Below, piece after piece: positions 24,694 to 32,745 of a stretch of 64,000 nt of DNA. A model generated the notes under the pieces. The model was given only the letters and a program-made list of their open reading frames with translations, was not told where the DNA came from and did not search any database. Position 1 is the first letter of the stretch; the number at the start of each line of letters is the position of its first letter. Source of the stretch: Hymenobacter caeli (lineage in GTDB: Bacteria; Bacteroidota; Bacteroidia; Cytophagales; Hymenobacteraceae); contig NZ_JABSNP010000006.1 in assembly GCF_013294115.1 (NCBI RefSeq), positions 1-64,000 of the forward strand, written 5' to 3'. The position numbers and the translations under genes are program-made.

Positions 24694-25872
24694 ATGCAAA
24701 CCGAAGCCGATTACTACGCCTTATTTGACGCCTACGACCGCGGCGAGCTGGCCGCGCCCGCCCGGGCCGGCCTCGAAGCCCGCCTGGCCGCCGACCCCGC
24801 CCTGGCCCTGCGCTACGCCGACTTCGGCGAGATGACGGCCACGCTGCGGGCCACCGGCCAGCGCCAGGCCCTGCGCCGGCAGCTCCACGGCCTGCACGCC
24901 GCAATGGTGGCCGAAACCGCAGAGAAGCAATCGGTTGCCAAAGCACCTGCGTTGCGGGCCACCGTGAACCCGCTGCTGCGCATTTCGCGCACCGAGCGGG
25001 TGCTGCGCGAGTTTTGGAGCGGGCACCGGGCCACGGTGGGCGTGGCGGCCTCGGTGGCCGTGCTGGCCGTGTTCGCCTCGCTACTGGGCCTGGATTTGTG
25101 GCGCAACGCCAACACCAAGCCGTCGCTTTATGGCTACGAGGTGCTACGCCTGAAAATAAATCAATTGCAAAGCACCCAGCGGGACTTGACCCGGCAGCTG
25201 CGCAGCGTCGACGGTAAGAACGGGGCCACCGCAACGCCCACCAACAGCGGCAAGTTCAGCGGCACGGGCTTCGCCCTCACCGCCGACGGCTACCTGGTGA
25301 CGAGCTACCACGTAATTCAAGGAGCTGACTCGCTGCTGATTGAAGGCCACGACCAGCAGCGCTACCACGCCGAAACCGTGTACGCCGACCGGGCCCACGA
25401 CCTGGCCATCCTGCGCATCAAAGACAAAGGCTTCGACGGCTTCGGCCGCCTGCCCTACACCTTTAAGGCCGGGCAGGCCGAGCTGGGCGAGCGGGTGTTC
25501 ACGCTCGGCTACCCGCGCGACGACGTGGTGTACGGCGAGGGGGCCCTGAGCGCCCGCTCGGGCTTCGGCGGCGACACGGCCTTTTACCAGGTCAGCATTC
25601 CGGTGAACCCGGGCAACTCCGGGGGGCCGCTGCTCGACGAGCGCGGCAACCTGATCGGTGTGGTGAGCGGCCGCCAGAGCGACGCCCAGAGCGCGGCCTT
25701 CGCCACCAAATCGTCGCTGCTGCTGCGCCTCGTCGATTCGCTGGCCAAGAAGCAGCCCATCGAGCCCTACCGCCTGCCCCGCTACAACCACCTGGCCGGT
25801 ACCCCGCGCCCCCAGCAAATCAAAAAGCTCCAGGATTTCGTGTTCGTGGTGAAGGTGTTCGAGAAAGATTAA
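24694..25872 (+). CDS. Membrane-anchored trypsin-like protease with anti-sigma-like N-terminus
   Basis: A 392-residue protein. Residues 1-110 are a cytosolic helical region (YYALFDAYDRGELAAPARAG...LEARLAADPALA) like the zinc-less anti-sigma domains of Bacteroidota. One transmembrane helix follows (about 114-134), then a short coiled coil (LKINQLQSTQRDLTRQLRS). The periplasmic S1 protease domain has the complete triad: His206 (TSYHV), Asp236 (AHDLAILRI), Ser309 (NPGNSGGPL). No PDZ domain follows. It probably holds the upstream ECF sigma factor and couples its release to envelope state; this is inference from fusion and neighbourhood. Confidence 0.88.
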   Translation: MQTEADYYALFDAYDRGELAAPARAGLEARLAADPALALRYADFGEMTATLRATGQRQALRRQLHGLHAAMVAETAEKQSVAKAPALRATVNPLLRISRTERVLREFWSGHRATVGVAASVAVLAVFASLLGLDLWRNANTKPSLYGYEVLRLKINQLQSTQRDLTRQLRSVDGKNGATATPTNSGKFSGTGFALTADGYLVTSYHVIQGADSLLIEGHDQQRYHAETVYADRAHDLAILRIKDKGFDGFGRLPYTFKAGQAELGERVFTLGYPRDDVVYGEGALSARSGFGGDTAFYQVSIPVNPGNSGGPLLDERGNLIGVVSGRQSDAQSAAFATKSSLLLRLVDSLAKKQPIEPYRLPRYNHLAGTPRPQQIKKLQDFVFVVKVFEKD

Positions 25873-25888
25873 GCATTGGTTTTAAATC

Positions 25889-25926
25889 AAAAAGGCCCGG
25901 CCGCTCATCGAGCAGCCGGGCCTTTT
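25889..25926. terminator. Bidirectional terminator
   Basis: AAAAGGCCCGGC pairs with GCCGGGCCTTTT around a ~14-nt loop, between the convergent protease and fasciclin genes. Confidence 0.85.
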
Positions 25927-25945
25927 ACTTGCTTGTGAGTTCCAG

Positions 25946-26458
25946 TTACTTGCTGGGCATCAGCACAGCATCAATGGAATGCACGACGCCGTTGGTGGCG
26001 ATGATGTCGGCTTTTTCCACAGTGGCCGAGCCGCCTTTGACGTCCACGATCATCACGCTTTCGCCTTGTTTCTTCACCGTCAGCATCTCGCCTTCCACGG
26101 TTTTGAGCTTCTGCCCGTCCTTGAGGGAAGCGGCTTTGTGGATGCCCGGCACCACGTGGTACGTGAGAATGCCGCTGAGCATTTTCTTGTTCGCGGGCAG
26201 TAGCAGGTTGTCCACCGTGCCGGCGGGCAGCTTATCGAAGGCTGCGTTGGTGGGCGCAAACACGGTGTAAGGGCCCTTGTCCTTGGCTTTATCGGCCAGG
26301 CCGGCGGCTTGCAGCGCCTTCAGCAGGGTGGTGTGGTCGGGCGAGACGGCGGCGCTGCCGGCCAAGTCTTTGTTGGTGGCCTGGGCAGCGGCCGTCAGCT
26401 GGGTGCCCAGCAGCAGCAACAATCCCAGAAAGGCGGTGAACAACGTTTGCTTGCGCAT
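25946..26458 (-). CDS. Secreted fasciclin-domain protein
   Basis: A 170-residue protein: signal peptide (MRKQTLFTAFLGLLLLLGTQLTAAAQA) plus one FAS1 domain. Both FAS1 hallmarks are present: H1 'YTVFAPTNAAFDKLP' and H2 'ILTYHVVPG', ending in VKADII-like EKADIIATNGVVHSIDAVLMP. FAS1 domains mediate adhesion or matrix binding outside the cell. The frame is open to 26644, but the signal peptide fixes the start at 26458. It has its own gene and terminator. Confidence 0.93.
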   Translation of the reverse strand: MRKQTLFTAFLGLLLLLGTQLTAAAQATNKDLAGSAAVSPDHTTLLKALQAAGLADKAKDKGPYTVFAPTNAAFDKLPAGTVDNLLLPANKKMLSGILTYHVVPGIHKAASLKDGQKLKTVEGEMLTVKKQGESVMIVDVKGGSATVEKADIIATNGVVHSIDAVLMPSK

Positions 26459-26710
26459 GAGGAAACGGGGGGTTGTGTGGAAGTACGAGACCAAAAGCCC
26501 GGCGCGGCACTTTTGTTTATTCCTAAAAGCTACTGCTGAGGTTATTAGGGAAGCGGTTATGGTATGAATGGCCAAAACGTACCGGCCCGCTTGGTCGTTC
26601 TGAGGCCGCCAGTTTAGGCCCCTTGAGCCCGGGCCGCAACTCAACGGGTACCGGGTGCCCCTCCGCGCGAGCGCTGTCCAACGGGCCGGGCTACCGCTTG
26701 AGTAGCCGCC

Positions 26711-27190
26711 TCAAAACCACTGCGCCGCCCGCTGCATTAGTTGCTCCAGGGCGGCCTGGTCGTCGGCGTCGAAATCGTTGAGCTGGTCGCTGTCCACGTC
26801 GAGCACGGCCACTACTTCGCCGTTTTTGAGGACGGGCACCACAATTTCTGACTTCGAATCGGAACTGCAGGCGATGTGGCCGGGAAACTGCTCCACGTCG
26901 GGCACGAGCAGGGTGCGGGCCTGGGCCCAGCTGCCGCCGCACACCCCCCGCCCCTTGCGGATGCGGGTGCAGGCAATGGGCCCCTGGAACGGCCCGAGCA
27001 CCAGCTCGTCGCCTTTCACCAAATAGAAGCCCACCCAGAAAAACCCGAACGCCTGCCGCAGCGCGGCGGCCGTGTTGGCCAGGTTGGCGGTCAGGTCGGA
27101 CTCGCCGGCGGTGAGGGCGTCGATTTGGGGCAGCAGCTCGGCGTAGCGGGCGGCCTTGGTGGCGGCGGTGAGGGCGAGGGTTTCGGCCAT
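26711..27190 (-). CDS. msrC: Free methionine-(R)-sulfoxide reductase (GAF domain)
   Basis: A 159-residue GAF-domain enzyme that reduces free methionine-R-sulfoxide as part of oxidative-damage repair. The three cysteines of the fRMsr family are in place: Cys74 (IACTRI), Cys84 (GVCG) and Cys108 (IACSSDS), with the same spacing as E. coli MsrC. SEIVVPVLKNGEVVAVLDVDS is the typical GAF end. Soluble and cytoplasmic. It lies close upstream of ribD's 3' end on the same strand but with a 114-bp gap, so it is probably a separate unit. Confidence 0.93.
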   Translation of the reverse strand: MAETLALTAATKAARYAELLPQIDALTAGESDLTANLANTAAALRQAFGFFWVGFYLVKGDELVLGPFQGPIACTRIRKGRGVCGGSWAQARTLLVPDVEQFPGHIACSSDSKSEIVVPVLKNGEVVAVLDVDSDQLNDFDADDQAALEQLMQRAAQWF

Positions 27191-27304
27191 ATTTAAGCAG
27201 CGCGAACGTTGCCGTTTGCGTTAGAAGCGTTAGGGTACGTTAGTTAGGGCAAGTAATTGGCGGCTAATGGGTGGCGCGGAGCCGCGAGCCGCAAAGTTCG
27301 CACG

Positions 27305-28348
27305 CTACCAATTCACGTAGCGAAACAGCTCGTCGTCGCCAACGTTTTCCACGCTACGCAAGCCGCTGAGGCCCAGGCGCGGGGCGGCCACGCCGGCCCC
27401 CAGCTTCTGGGGGCTGCGGAACACCCGGATTTCGTCCCACAGCCCCGCGTTCAGCAGGGCGTTGAGCACCGTGGGGCCCCCTTCTACCAGCACCGACTGC
27501 ACCTGGCGCTGCCAGAGGTCGGCCAGGATTTGGGGCAGCAGGTCGTCGGCTTCGGAGAGGGTGGCGTAGGCGCGGTTGGGGGCGTCGGGGCGCTGGCGGT
27601 AGGTGTAGAAGAGGGTGGGTTGGTGGCCGTCGAGCACGTGGTGGGCGGGCGGCAGGCACAGGTTTTTGTCGAGCACCACGCGCAGCGGGTTGGGGCCGGG
27701 CCAGTCGCGCACGTTCAGGTGGGGGTTGTCGTGCAGGGCCGTGCGCGTGCCCACCAGAATGGCCTGCTCCTCGGCCCGCCACTGGTGGGTGAGCAGCCGC
27801 GCCTGGGGCCCGCTAATGGCCACCGGTTGAAAGTAGCGGCCGGCCAAAAAGCCGTCGGCCGTTTCGGCCCATTTCAGCACCAGGTAGGGCCGCTTTTTTT
27901 CGTGGAAAGTAAAAAAGCGCCGGTTGAGCCAGCGGCCTTCGGGGGCCAGCAGGCCGGTTTCGACTCGGGCCCCGGCGGCCCGCAGCTTGGCGTTGCCGCG
28001 CCCGGCCACCAGCGGAAACGGGTCGTCGTTGCACACCACCACCTCGGGCACGCCGTGGGCGATGAGCAAGTCGGCGCAGGGCGGGGTTTTGCCGTGGTGG
28101 GCGCAGGGCTCCAGCGTCACGTACACGCGGCTTTCCTTTAGCAACGACTGGTCGGCCACGCTGGCCAGGGCGTTTACTTCGGCGTGGGGCCCCCCGTGCT
28201 GCCGGTGCCAGCCCTCGCCGATGATGCGGCCCCGGTGCGTGACCACGCAGCCCACCAGCGGGTTGGGCCGGGCGTAGCCGGTGCCGAGCAGCGCCAAATC
28301 CAGGGCGCGGCGCATGAACAAGGAGTCGTCGGGAAGGTCGTCGGCCAT
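27305..28348 (-). CDS. ribD: Bifunctional riboflavin deaminase/reductase
   Basis: A 347-residue enzyme for steps two and three of riboflavin synthesis. The N-terminal cytidine-deaminase-like domain binds zinc with HAE (55-57) and PCAHHGKTPPC (Cys82, Cys91). The C-terminal reductase domain has RPYLVLKWAETADGFLAG, QAILVGTRTALHDNP and LVEGGPTVLNALL. It starts 4 nt after a perfect TACTTTTG promoter box and is divergent from prmC with only 44 bp between the starts. The other rib genes are not in the window. Confidence 0.96.
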   Translation of the reverse strand: MADDLPDDSLFMRRALDLALLGTGYARPNPLVGCVVTHRGRIIGEGWHRQHGGPHAEVNALASVADQSLLKESRVYVTLEPCAHHGKTPPCADLLIAHGVPEVVVCNDDPFPLVAGRGNAKLRAAGARVETGLLAPEGRWLNRRFFTFHEKKRPYLVLKWAETADGFLAGRYFQPVAISGPQARLLTHQWRAEEQAILVGTRTALHDNPHLNVRDWPGPNPLRVVLDKNLCLPPAHHVLDGHQPTLFYTYRQRPDAPNRAYATLSEADDLLPQILADLWQRQVQSVLVEGGPTVLNALLNAGLWDEIRVFRSPQKLGAGVAAPRLGLSGLRSVENVGDDELFRYVNW

Positions 28349-28352
28349 GCCG

Positions 28353-28360
28353 CAAAAGTA
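28353..28360 (-). promoter_or_regulatory. ribD -7 box (TACTTTTG)
   Basis: A perfect TAnnTTTG on the minus strand, 4 nt upstream of the ribD ATG (28348). It implies a leaderless or near-leaderless ribD mRNA. Confidence 0.65.
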
Positions 28361-28380
28361 ACCGCGCCGCCGCCCCGGCC

Positions 28381-28388
28381 TACTTTTG
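28381..28388 (+). promoter_or_regulatory. prmC -7 box (TACTTTTG)
   Basis: A perfect TAnnTTTG 4 nt before the prmC ATG (28393). It faces away from the ribD box, with 20 bp between them, so two divergent polymerases would compete for the same short DNA. Confidence 0.65.
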
Positions 28389-28392
28389 CCCG

Positions 28393-29244
28393 ATGACCAC
28401 CCGCGCCCTCACCGACCGCCTCGCCGCCGCCCTGGCCGCCGCCTACCCCGCCCCGGAGGCCGCCGCCATCGCCGCGCTGGTGGCCGAGCACCTGCTGGGC
28501 CTCGACGCGCTCCAGCGCCGGATGCGGGCCCAGGAGGCGGTGCCGCCAGGGGTTGAGCAGCAACTGCCGGCCCTGCAAGCCCGCCTGCTGGCCCACGAGC
28601 CCGTACAGTACGTGCTGGGCACGGCCCACTTCGCCGGCCTGGACCTGGAAGTGACGCCCGCCACCCTTATCCCGCGCCCCGAAACCGAGGAACTGGCGCG
28701 GCTGGTGGTGGCCGCGCAGCCCGGGGCCCGCGCGGTGCTCGACGTGGGCACCGGCTCGGGCTGCCTGGCCCTGGCGCTGGCCCGCGCCCTGCCCCGGGCG
28801 CGGGTGCTGGCCGTCGATAGCTCGGAAGCCGCGCTGGCCGTGGCCCGCCGCAACGGGGCCCGCTACGCGCCGCAGGTAGTGTTCGAGCAAGTCGATATCC
28901 TGCAAGCCGGCCCCGCCGGCCTGGCCCCCGGGGCCCTGGACGCGCTGGTGAGCAACCCGCCCTACGTGCGCGAAAGCGAGCGGGCCCAGATGCGCGAAAA
29001 CGTGCTGGACTGGGAGCCCGCCGGGGCCCTGTTCGTGCCCGACGCCGACCCGCTGCTGTTCTACCGCCGCCTGGGGGCCCTGGGCCGCGTGCTGCTGCGC
29101 CCCGGCGGCGGCCTCTACCTGGAAATCAACGAGGCACTTTCCGCCGAAACCGAGGCGCTGTTGGTTTCTCAGGGCTACGCGGAGGTGCGCGGGGTGGCGG
29201 ACATGTTCGGGCGGCCGCGCCTGGTGCGGGCCGTTGCGCCGTAG
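28393..29244 (+). CDS. prmC: Peptide chain release factor N5-glutamine methyltransferase
   Basis: A 283-residue SAM-dependent enzyme that methylates the GGQ glutamine of release factors. An N-terminal helical domain (AEHLLGLDALQRRMRAQEAV) is followed by PVQYVLGTAHFAGLDLEVTPATLIPRPETEEL. The SAM-binding motif is VLDVGTGSGCLALALA. The catalytic NPPY is in LVSNPPYVRESE. Its likely substrate, PrfA, is encoded at 35.4 kb. It is followed by a large inverted repeat. Confidence 0.96.
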   Translation: MTTRALTDRLAAALAAAYPAPEAAAIAALVAEHLLGLDALQRRMRAQEAVPPGVEQQLPALQARLLAHEPVQYVLGTAHFAGLDLEVTPATLIPRPETEELARLVVAAQPGARAVLDVGTGSGCLALALARALPRARVLAVDSSEAALAVARRNGARYAPQVVFEQVDILQAGPAGLAPGALDALVSNPPYVRESERAQMRENVLDWEPAGALFVPDADPLLFYRRLGALGRVLLRPGGGLYLEINEALSAETEALLVSQGYAEVRGVADMFGRPRLVRAVAP

Positions 29245-29256
29245 TAGAAACAGCTT

Positions 29257-29340
29257 TGCGAAACTTGATTTTCACTTGGCGAAACCTTGTGCGCGAGCCA
29301 TTAGCGCGGAGTTTTGCCAGGTTAAAAATTAAGTTTCGCA
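29257..29340. terminator. Large imperfect hairpin after prmC
   Basis: Arms 29257-29285 (TGCGAAACTTGATTTTCACT...) and 29311-29340 are complementary over ~30 bp with a few mismatches, with a 25-nt loop. Probably the prmC terminator; the mismatched A+T-rich arms also resemble the inverted repeat at 24585-24683 in style. Confidence 0.55.
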
Positions 29341-29469
29341 GTTGGTCACCTGCAACGAGGCCGGCGGGTACCGCGTGAATTCTCGGTCTTTTCCTGGCCG
29401 GCCCCCAAACTACGACCCTTAAAACTGCGTAGCTGCACAGTCACTCCTCACCCCCCAAACCCCCGCATC

Positions 29470-29763
29470 ATGGTAAAAGTAGGATTATTGGTACGGCTCG
29501 AAGCCAAGCCCGGAAAAGAGCAGGCCGTGGCCGATTTCCTGCGCGGCGGCCTGGCCCTCGTGATGGAAGAGCCCGACACCGTGACCTGGTACGGCATTCA
29601 GATGGGCCCGTCCACGTTTGGCATTTTCGACACGTTTGCCGAAGATGCCGGCCGCAAAGCCCACCTCGGGGGCAAAGTAGCCGCTGCCCTCATGGCCCAC
29701 GCGGAGGAGTTGTTTTCGGTGGCTCCAGCCATTGAGATGATTGACATCCTGGCCGCGAAGTAA
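29470..29763 (+). CDS. Putative quinol monooxygenase (ABM domain)
   Basis: A 97-residue protein of the antibiotic-biosynthesis-monooxygenase/YgiN dimeric alpha-beta barrel family: KVGLLVRLEAKPGKEQAVADFLRGGLALV, then EPDTVTWYGIQMGPSTFGIFDTFAEDAGRKAHLGGKVA and AAL. It needs no cofactor in characterised relatives, which oxidise quinols or cyclic ketones. Single-gene unit ended by a strong terminator. The actual substrate is unknown. Confidence 0.88.
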   Translation: MVKVGLLVRLEAKPGKEQAVADFLRGGLALVMEEPDTVTWYGIQMGPSTFGIFDTFAEDAGRKAHLGGKVAAALMAHAEELFSVAPAIEMIDILAAK

Positions 29764-29776
29764 GCCCCGGTGTAAA

Positions 29777-29852
29777 TAAAACCGGCCCTTTCGGGGGCGA
29801 AATCCGGAGTGATTGCACCCGCAGGTTTCGCCCCCGAAAGGGCCGGTTTTTT
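29777..29852. terminator. Long bidirectional terminator
   Basis: A 25-bp perfect inverted repeat (AAAACCGGCCCTTTCGGGGG... and complement) around a ~23-nt loop, with T6 beyond the second arm and A3-4 before the first. It separates the convergent monooxygenase and thrC genes. Confidence 0.85.
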
Positions 29853-29859
29853 GCGGTGC

Positions 29860-31158
29860 CTACCGCAGCAAAAACGCTTTCAGGGCCCCAAAATCCACCC
29901 CTATCGGTACGCTCTGCTTCGGGCGGCCCTGTAAGTGGCGCACGGCTTCGGGCAACTCGATTGGCTGGCCGATGATGGGCTCCACCACGTCGGGAAATTT
30001 GACGGGGTGGGCCGTGGCCAGCAGGAAGCCGGCTCCTTCGGGGTGCTGGGCCTGGTGGCGAAGCAAAGCGGCGTAGGCCACGGCGGCGTGGGGATCGAGC
30101 AGGTAGCCGTTTTCAAACCACACTCGCAAGATGGTGGCCACCGTGTCGGCGTCGCTCACCGTTTCGGCGCTCAGGGCCGCTTGCAGGGCCCCGTGGTCGT
30201 GGCCGAACAACTCCAGGACGCGCACAAAGTTGCTGGGGTCGCCCACGTCCATGGCGTTGGAGTGGGTGGCCACGGCCGGCAGCGGCGCGTAGGTGCCCGA
30301 GCGCAGGTAGCGCGGCACGGGGTCGTTGGCGTTGCAGGCGGCGATGAAATGGCCCAGCGGCAGGCCCGAGGCCCGCGCCAGCAGCCCGGCGCAGAGGTTG
30401 CCGAAGTTGCCGCTCGGCACGCTCACCACGGGCGGCGCGGCCCCGGCCGGCCACTGCTGGGCCGCGAAGCAGTAGTACAGCTGCTGGGGCAGCCACCGCG
30501 CTACGTTGATGGAGTTGGCCGAGGTGAGGACGCGATGGGCCGCCAGCTCAGCATCCAGAAACGCCTGCTTCACCAGGGCCTGGCAGTCGTCGAAAGTGCC
30601 GCTAACCTCCAGGGCGGTAATGTTTTGGCCCAGCGTGGTGAGCTGCAGCTCCTGCACCGGGCTCACCTTGCCCCGGGGGTAGAGGATGACGACCTCCACG
30701 CCCGGCACGCCCAAAAAGCCGCTGGCCACGGCCCCGCCGGTGTCGCCGGAGGTGGCCACCAGCACCGTCATGGGCGGGGCGTCGCCGCGCTGGGCGAAGT
30801 AGCCCAGGCAGCGGCTCATGAAGCGGGCCCCCACGTCCTTGAACGCCAGCGTGGGCCCGTGAAACAGCTCCAGTGCCGCGATGCCGGGGCTCACCGGCAC
30901 CAGCGGAAACGGGAAGTCCACGGCCGCGGCGCAAATCGCGCGCAGGTCCGCGTCGGGGATGGTGCCGCCCACGTAGAGCCGCATCACGGCCAGGGCCAGG
31001 TCGGCGCGGTCCAGCCCGGGCAGCTCGCGCAGAAAGTCGGCCCCAAACCGCGGGATGGTTTCCGGAAAATACAACCCGCCGTCGGGGGCCTGGCCGGTGA
31101 TGGCCGCCGTACGAAAGTCAACCGGGGGGGCCTGGCGGCGGAGGCTGTAGTACTGCAT
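29860..31158 (-). CDS. thrC: Threonine synthase
   Basis: A 432-residue PLP enzyme that makes threonine from O-phosphohomoserine. It opens MQYYSLRRQAPPVDFRTA, typical of the fungal/proteobacterial-type ThrC. The PLP lysine is in LAFKDVGARF; the phosphate-binding stretch is ATSGDTGGAVASGF; VSVPSGNFGNLCAGLLA is the usual cofactor loop. It is last in the thrA-NUDIX-thrB-thrC series on this strand. A perfect hairpin separates it from thrB, so it may have its own promoter. Confidence 0.97.
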   Translation of the reverse strand: MQYYSLRRQAPPVDFRTAAITGQAPDGGLYFPETIPRFGADFLRELPGLDRADLALAVMRLYVGGTIPDADLRAICAAAVDFPFPLVPVSPGIAALELFHGPTLAFKDVGARFMSRCLGYFAQRGDAPPMTVLVATSGDTGGAVASGFLGVPGVEVVILYPRGKVSPVQELQLTTLGQNITALEVSGTFDDCQALVKQAFLDAELAAHRVLTSANSINVARWLPQQLYYCFAAQQWPAGAAPPVVSVPSGNFGNLCAGLLARASGLPLGHFIAACNANDPVPRYLRSGTYAPLPAVATHSNAMDVGDPSNFVRVLELFGHDHGALQAALSAETVSDADTVATILRVWFENGYLLDPHAAVAYAALLRHQAQHPEGAGFLLATAHPVKFPDVVEPIIGQPIELPEAVRHLQGRPKQSVPIGVDFGALKAFLLR

Positions 31159-31241
31159 CAGGGGGAGAAGTGGCGCGATAGAAAAACAGTTAAAATCCTG
31201 CGTTCAGGGATTTGTCAACCGGCGAATGTACAGCCGAAACA

Positions 31242-31287
31242 CCGGTCATCCCGTTAATTAACAAACTGTTAATTAACGGGATGACCG
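31242..31287. terminator. Perfect hairpin between thrB and thrC
   Basis: CCGGTCATCCCGTTAATTAA pairs perfectly over 21 bp with the 3' arm, with a 5-nt loop. It begins 2 bp after the thrB stop. There is no long T-run, so it could end or attenuate thrB transcription, or merely process the mRNA. Confidence 0.65.
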
Positions 31288-31289
31288 GG

Positions 31290-32225
31290 CTACTCGGCCA
31301 CCACGTGGGCCCCTTTCGCGGCCACCGGCCCCACGTACAGGTTGAACGCAAGGCCCAGTTCGGCAAACACGCTGCCCAGGGCCTCGGCCACGGCGTGGGC
31401 AGTGGCCTCGTCGCGGTTCAGCATGAACAGCGAGGGCCCCGAGCCCGAGATGCCGCCGCCCAGGGCCCCCGCCGCCAGGGCCCGCCGCCGCGCCTCGGCC
31501 AGCCCGGGGATGAGCGGGGCCCGGGCCGGCTCCACGATGTAGTCGCCGAGCGAGCGGCCAACCAGGGCGTAGTCGGCGGTGAGGAAGCCGGCCACCAGGC
31601 CGGCCACGTTGGCCCACTGGCGCACGGCCAGGCCCAGCGGCACGGCGACGGGCAGCACTTGGCGGGCGTCCTTGGTTTTAATCTCAATTTGGGGGTGCAC
31701 CACGGCCACCCACAGCGCCGGCGCGGGCAGGGCCACGATGTCGGTGGCCGGCTCCAGGGCCCGCACCACCGTGAAGCCCCCGAAAATGGCCGGCGCGATG
31801 TTATCGGCGTGGCGGGCCCCGGAGGCCACGGCTTCGCCCGCCATCGCAAACTCCACCAGCTCCAGCTGGCTGAACCGGTTGCCCAGCAAGGCGTTGGCCG
31901 CCACCACGGCCCCCGCCGCGCTGGCCGCGCTGCTGCCCACCCCGCTGCCGGGCATAATGCCCTTGGTGATTTCCATGTCGAAGCCCACGGCCTCGGGCAC
32001 GGCGGCCAGCAGCGCCAGCAGCGCCACGCCGGCCACGTTGCGGGCCGGGTCGGTGGGCAGGCCGTAGCCGTCGAGGTGCCGGATGCGCACGCCCGGGGCC
32101 TCGGTGCGGCGCAGGCGGATGGTGTCGTAAGGCGCGGCCAGCGCCAAGCCAAACACGTCAAAGCCGCAGCCTAGGTTGGAGAGCGTAGCAGGCGAGTGAA
32201 CGAGAACGGAATCGGGGAGGGGCAT
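31290..32225 (-). CDS. thrB: Homoserine kinase
   Basis: A 311-residue GHMP-family kinase that phosphorylates homoserine. Motif 1 is VHSPATLSNLGCGFDVFGLAL. The ATP-binding glycine/serine loop is IMPGSGVGSSAASAAGAVVAAN. Motif 3 is GALGGGISGSGPSLFML. It fits the usual length of about 310 residues. It sits 33 bp downstream of the NUDIX gene and together with thrA and thrC completes threonine synthesis from aspartate semialdehyde. Confidence 0.96.
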   Translation of the reverse strand: MPLPDSVLVHSPATLSNLGCGFDVFGLALAAPYDTIRLRRTEAPGVRIRHLDGYGLPTDPARNVAGVALLALLAAVPEAVGFDMEITKGIMPGSGVGSSAASAAGAVVAANALLGNRFSQLELVEFAMAGEAVASGARHADNIAPAIFGGFTVVRALEPATDIVALPAPALWVAVVHPQIEIKTKDARQVLPVAVPLGLAVRQWANVAGLVAGFLTADYALVGRSLGDYIVEPARAPLIPGLAEARRRALAAGALGGGISGSGPSLFMLNRDEATAHAVAEALGSVFAELGLAFNLYVGPVAAKGAHVVAE

Positions 32226-32258
32226 AAGAAATGTTCGCCAGTTGTTGTTAAAGCTTAC

Positions 32259-32729
32259 CTAGCTGCTTCGGGGCATTTTTCTGGCAAATACGTCTTGCAA
32301 TACCTCTGGCAACCAGTCGCCTGTTGTGAGATTTTGGCTGTCAGAATAAGAAGAGAAACGGGTTTCTAACGTTTCCTGACCGTCTGGTTTCAGCTCTCCG
32401 CCGGTAATTCGTGCCTCAAAAACAGTCATCACGTAGGCCACTTCGTCTCCATTCTGGTACCGTACTCGAAAGGCAGGCCCGCCGTACACCCCAAGTATTC
32501 CTAGCAGCTCTACCTCGCAGCCGGTTTCTTCCCGCATTTCTCTTCGAGCAGCCTGCTCCGGTGTCTCATCTACTTCTATCATGCCGCCCGGGGCTACCCA
32601 TACATTGTTATTGGCGTGTCGCACGAGTAGAACCTGCCCTTCTGTGTTAAAGGCTAAAACGGTCACAGATGGCAATAGCAGAAGGTCATGGCCGACCTTG
32701 TTGCGGAGCTGCACTAAGTAAGGAGACAT
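32259..32729 (-). CDS. NUDIX hydrolase inserted in the thr cluster
   Basis: A 156-residue NUDIX protein. The Nudix box is complete: [25 protein letters not shown] (GX5EX7REUXEEXGU). It hydrolyses a nucleoside diphosphate linked to another group; the substrate is not predictable, though the flanks resemble MutT/ADP-ribose-type enzymes. It starts 16 nt after the thrA stop and ends 33 bp before thrB, so it is probably co-transcribed. Two lines counted give 47% and 53% G+C, well below thrA and thrB, so it was probably acquired later. MSPYLVQ at 32729 is chosen, since upstream M32777 would overlap thrA. Confidence 0.93.
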   Translation of the reverse strand: MSPYLVQLRNKVGHDLLLLPSVTVLAFNTEGQVLLVRHANNNVWVAPGGMIEVDETPEQAARREMREETGCEVELLGILGVYGGPAFRVRYQNGDEVAYVMTVFEARITGGELKPDGQETLETRFSSYSDSQNLTTGDWLPEVLQDVFARKMPRSS

Positions 32730-32745
32730 CAGTGTTGAGTAAAAA

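Noticed and set aside
26019..26027. DnaA-box-like TTTTCCACA
   Set aside because: It is inside the fasciclin coding sequence as a single copy. Such 9-mers are expected a few times by chance in this window.
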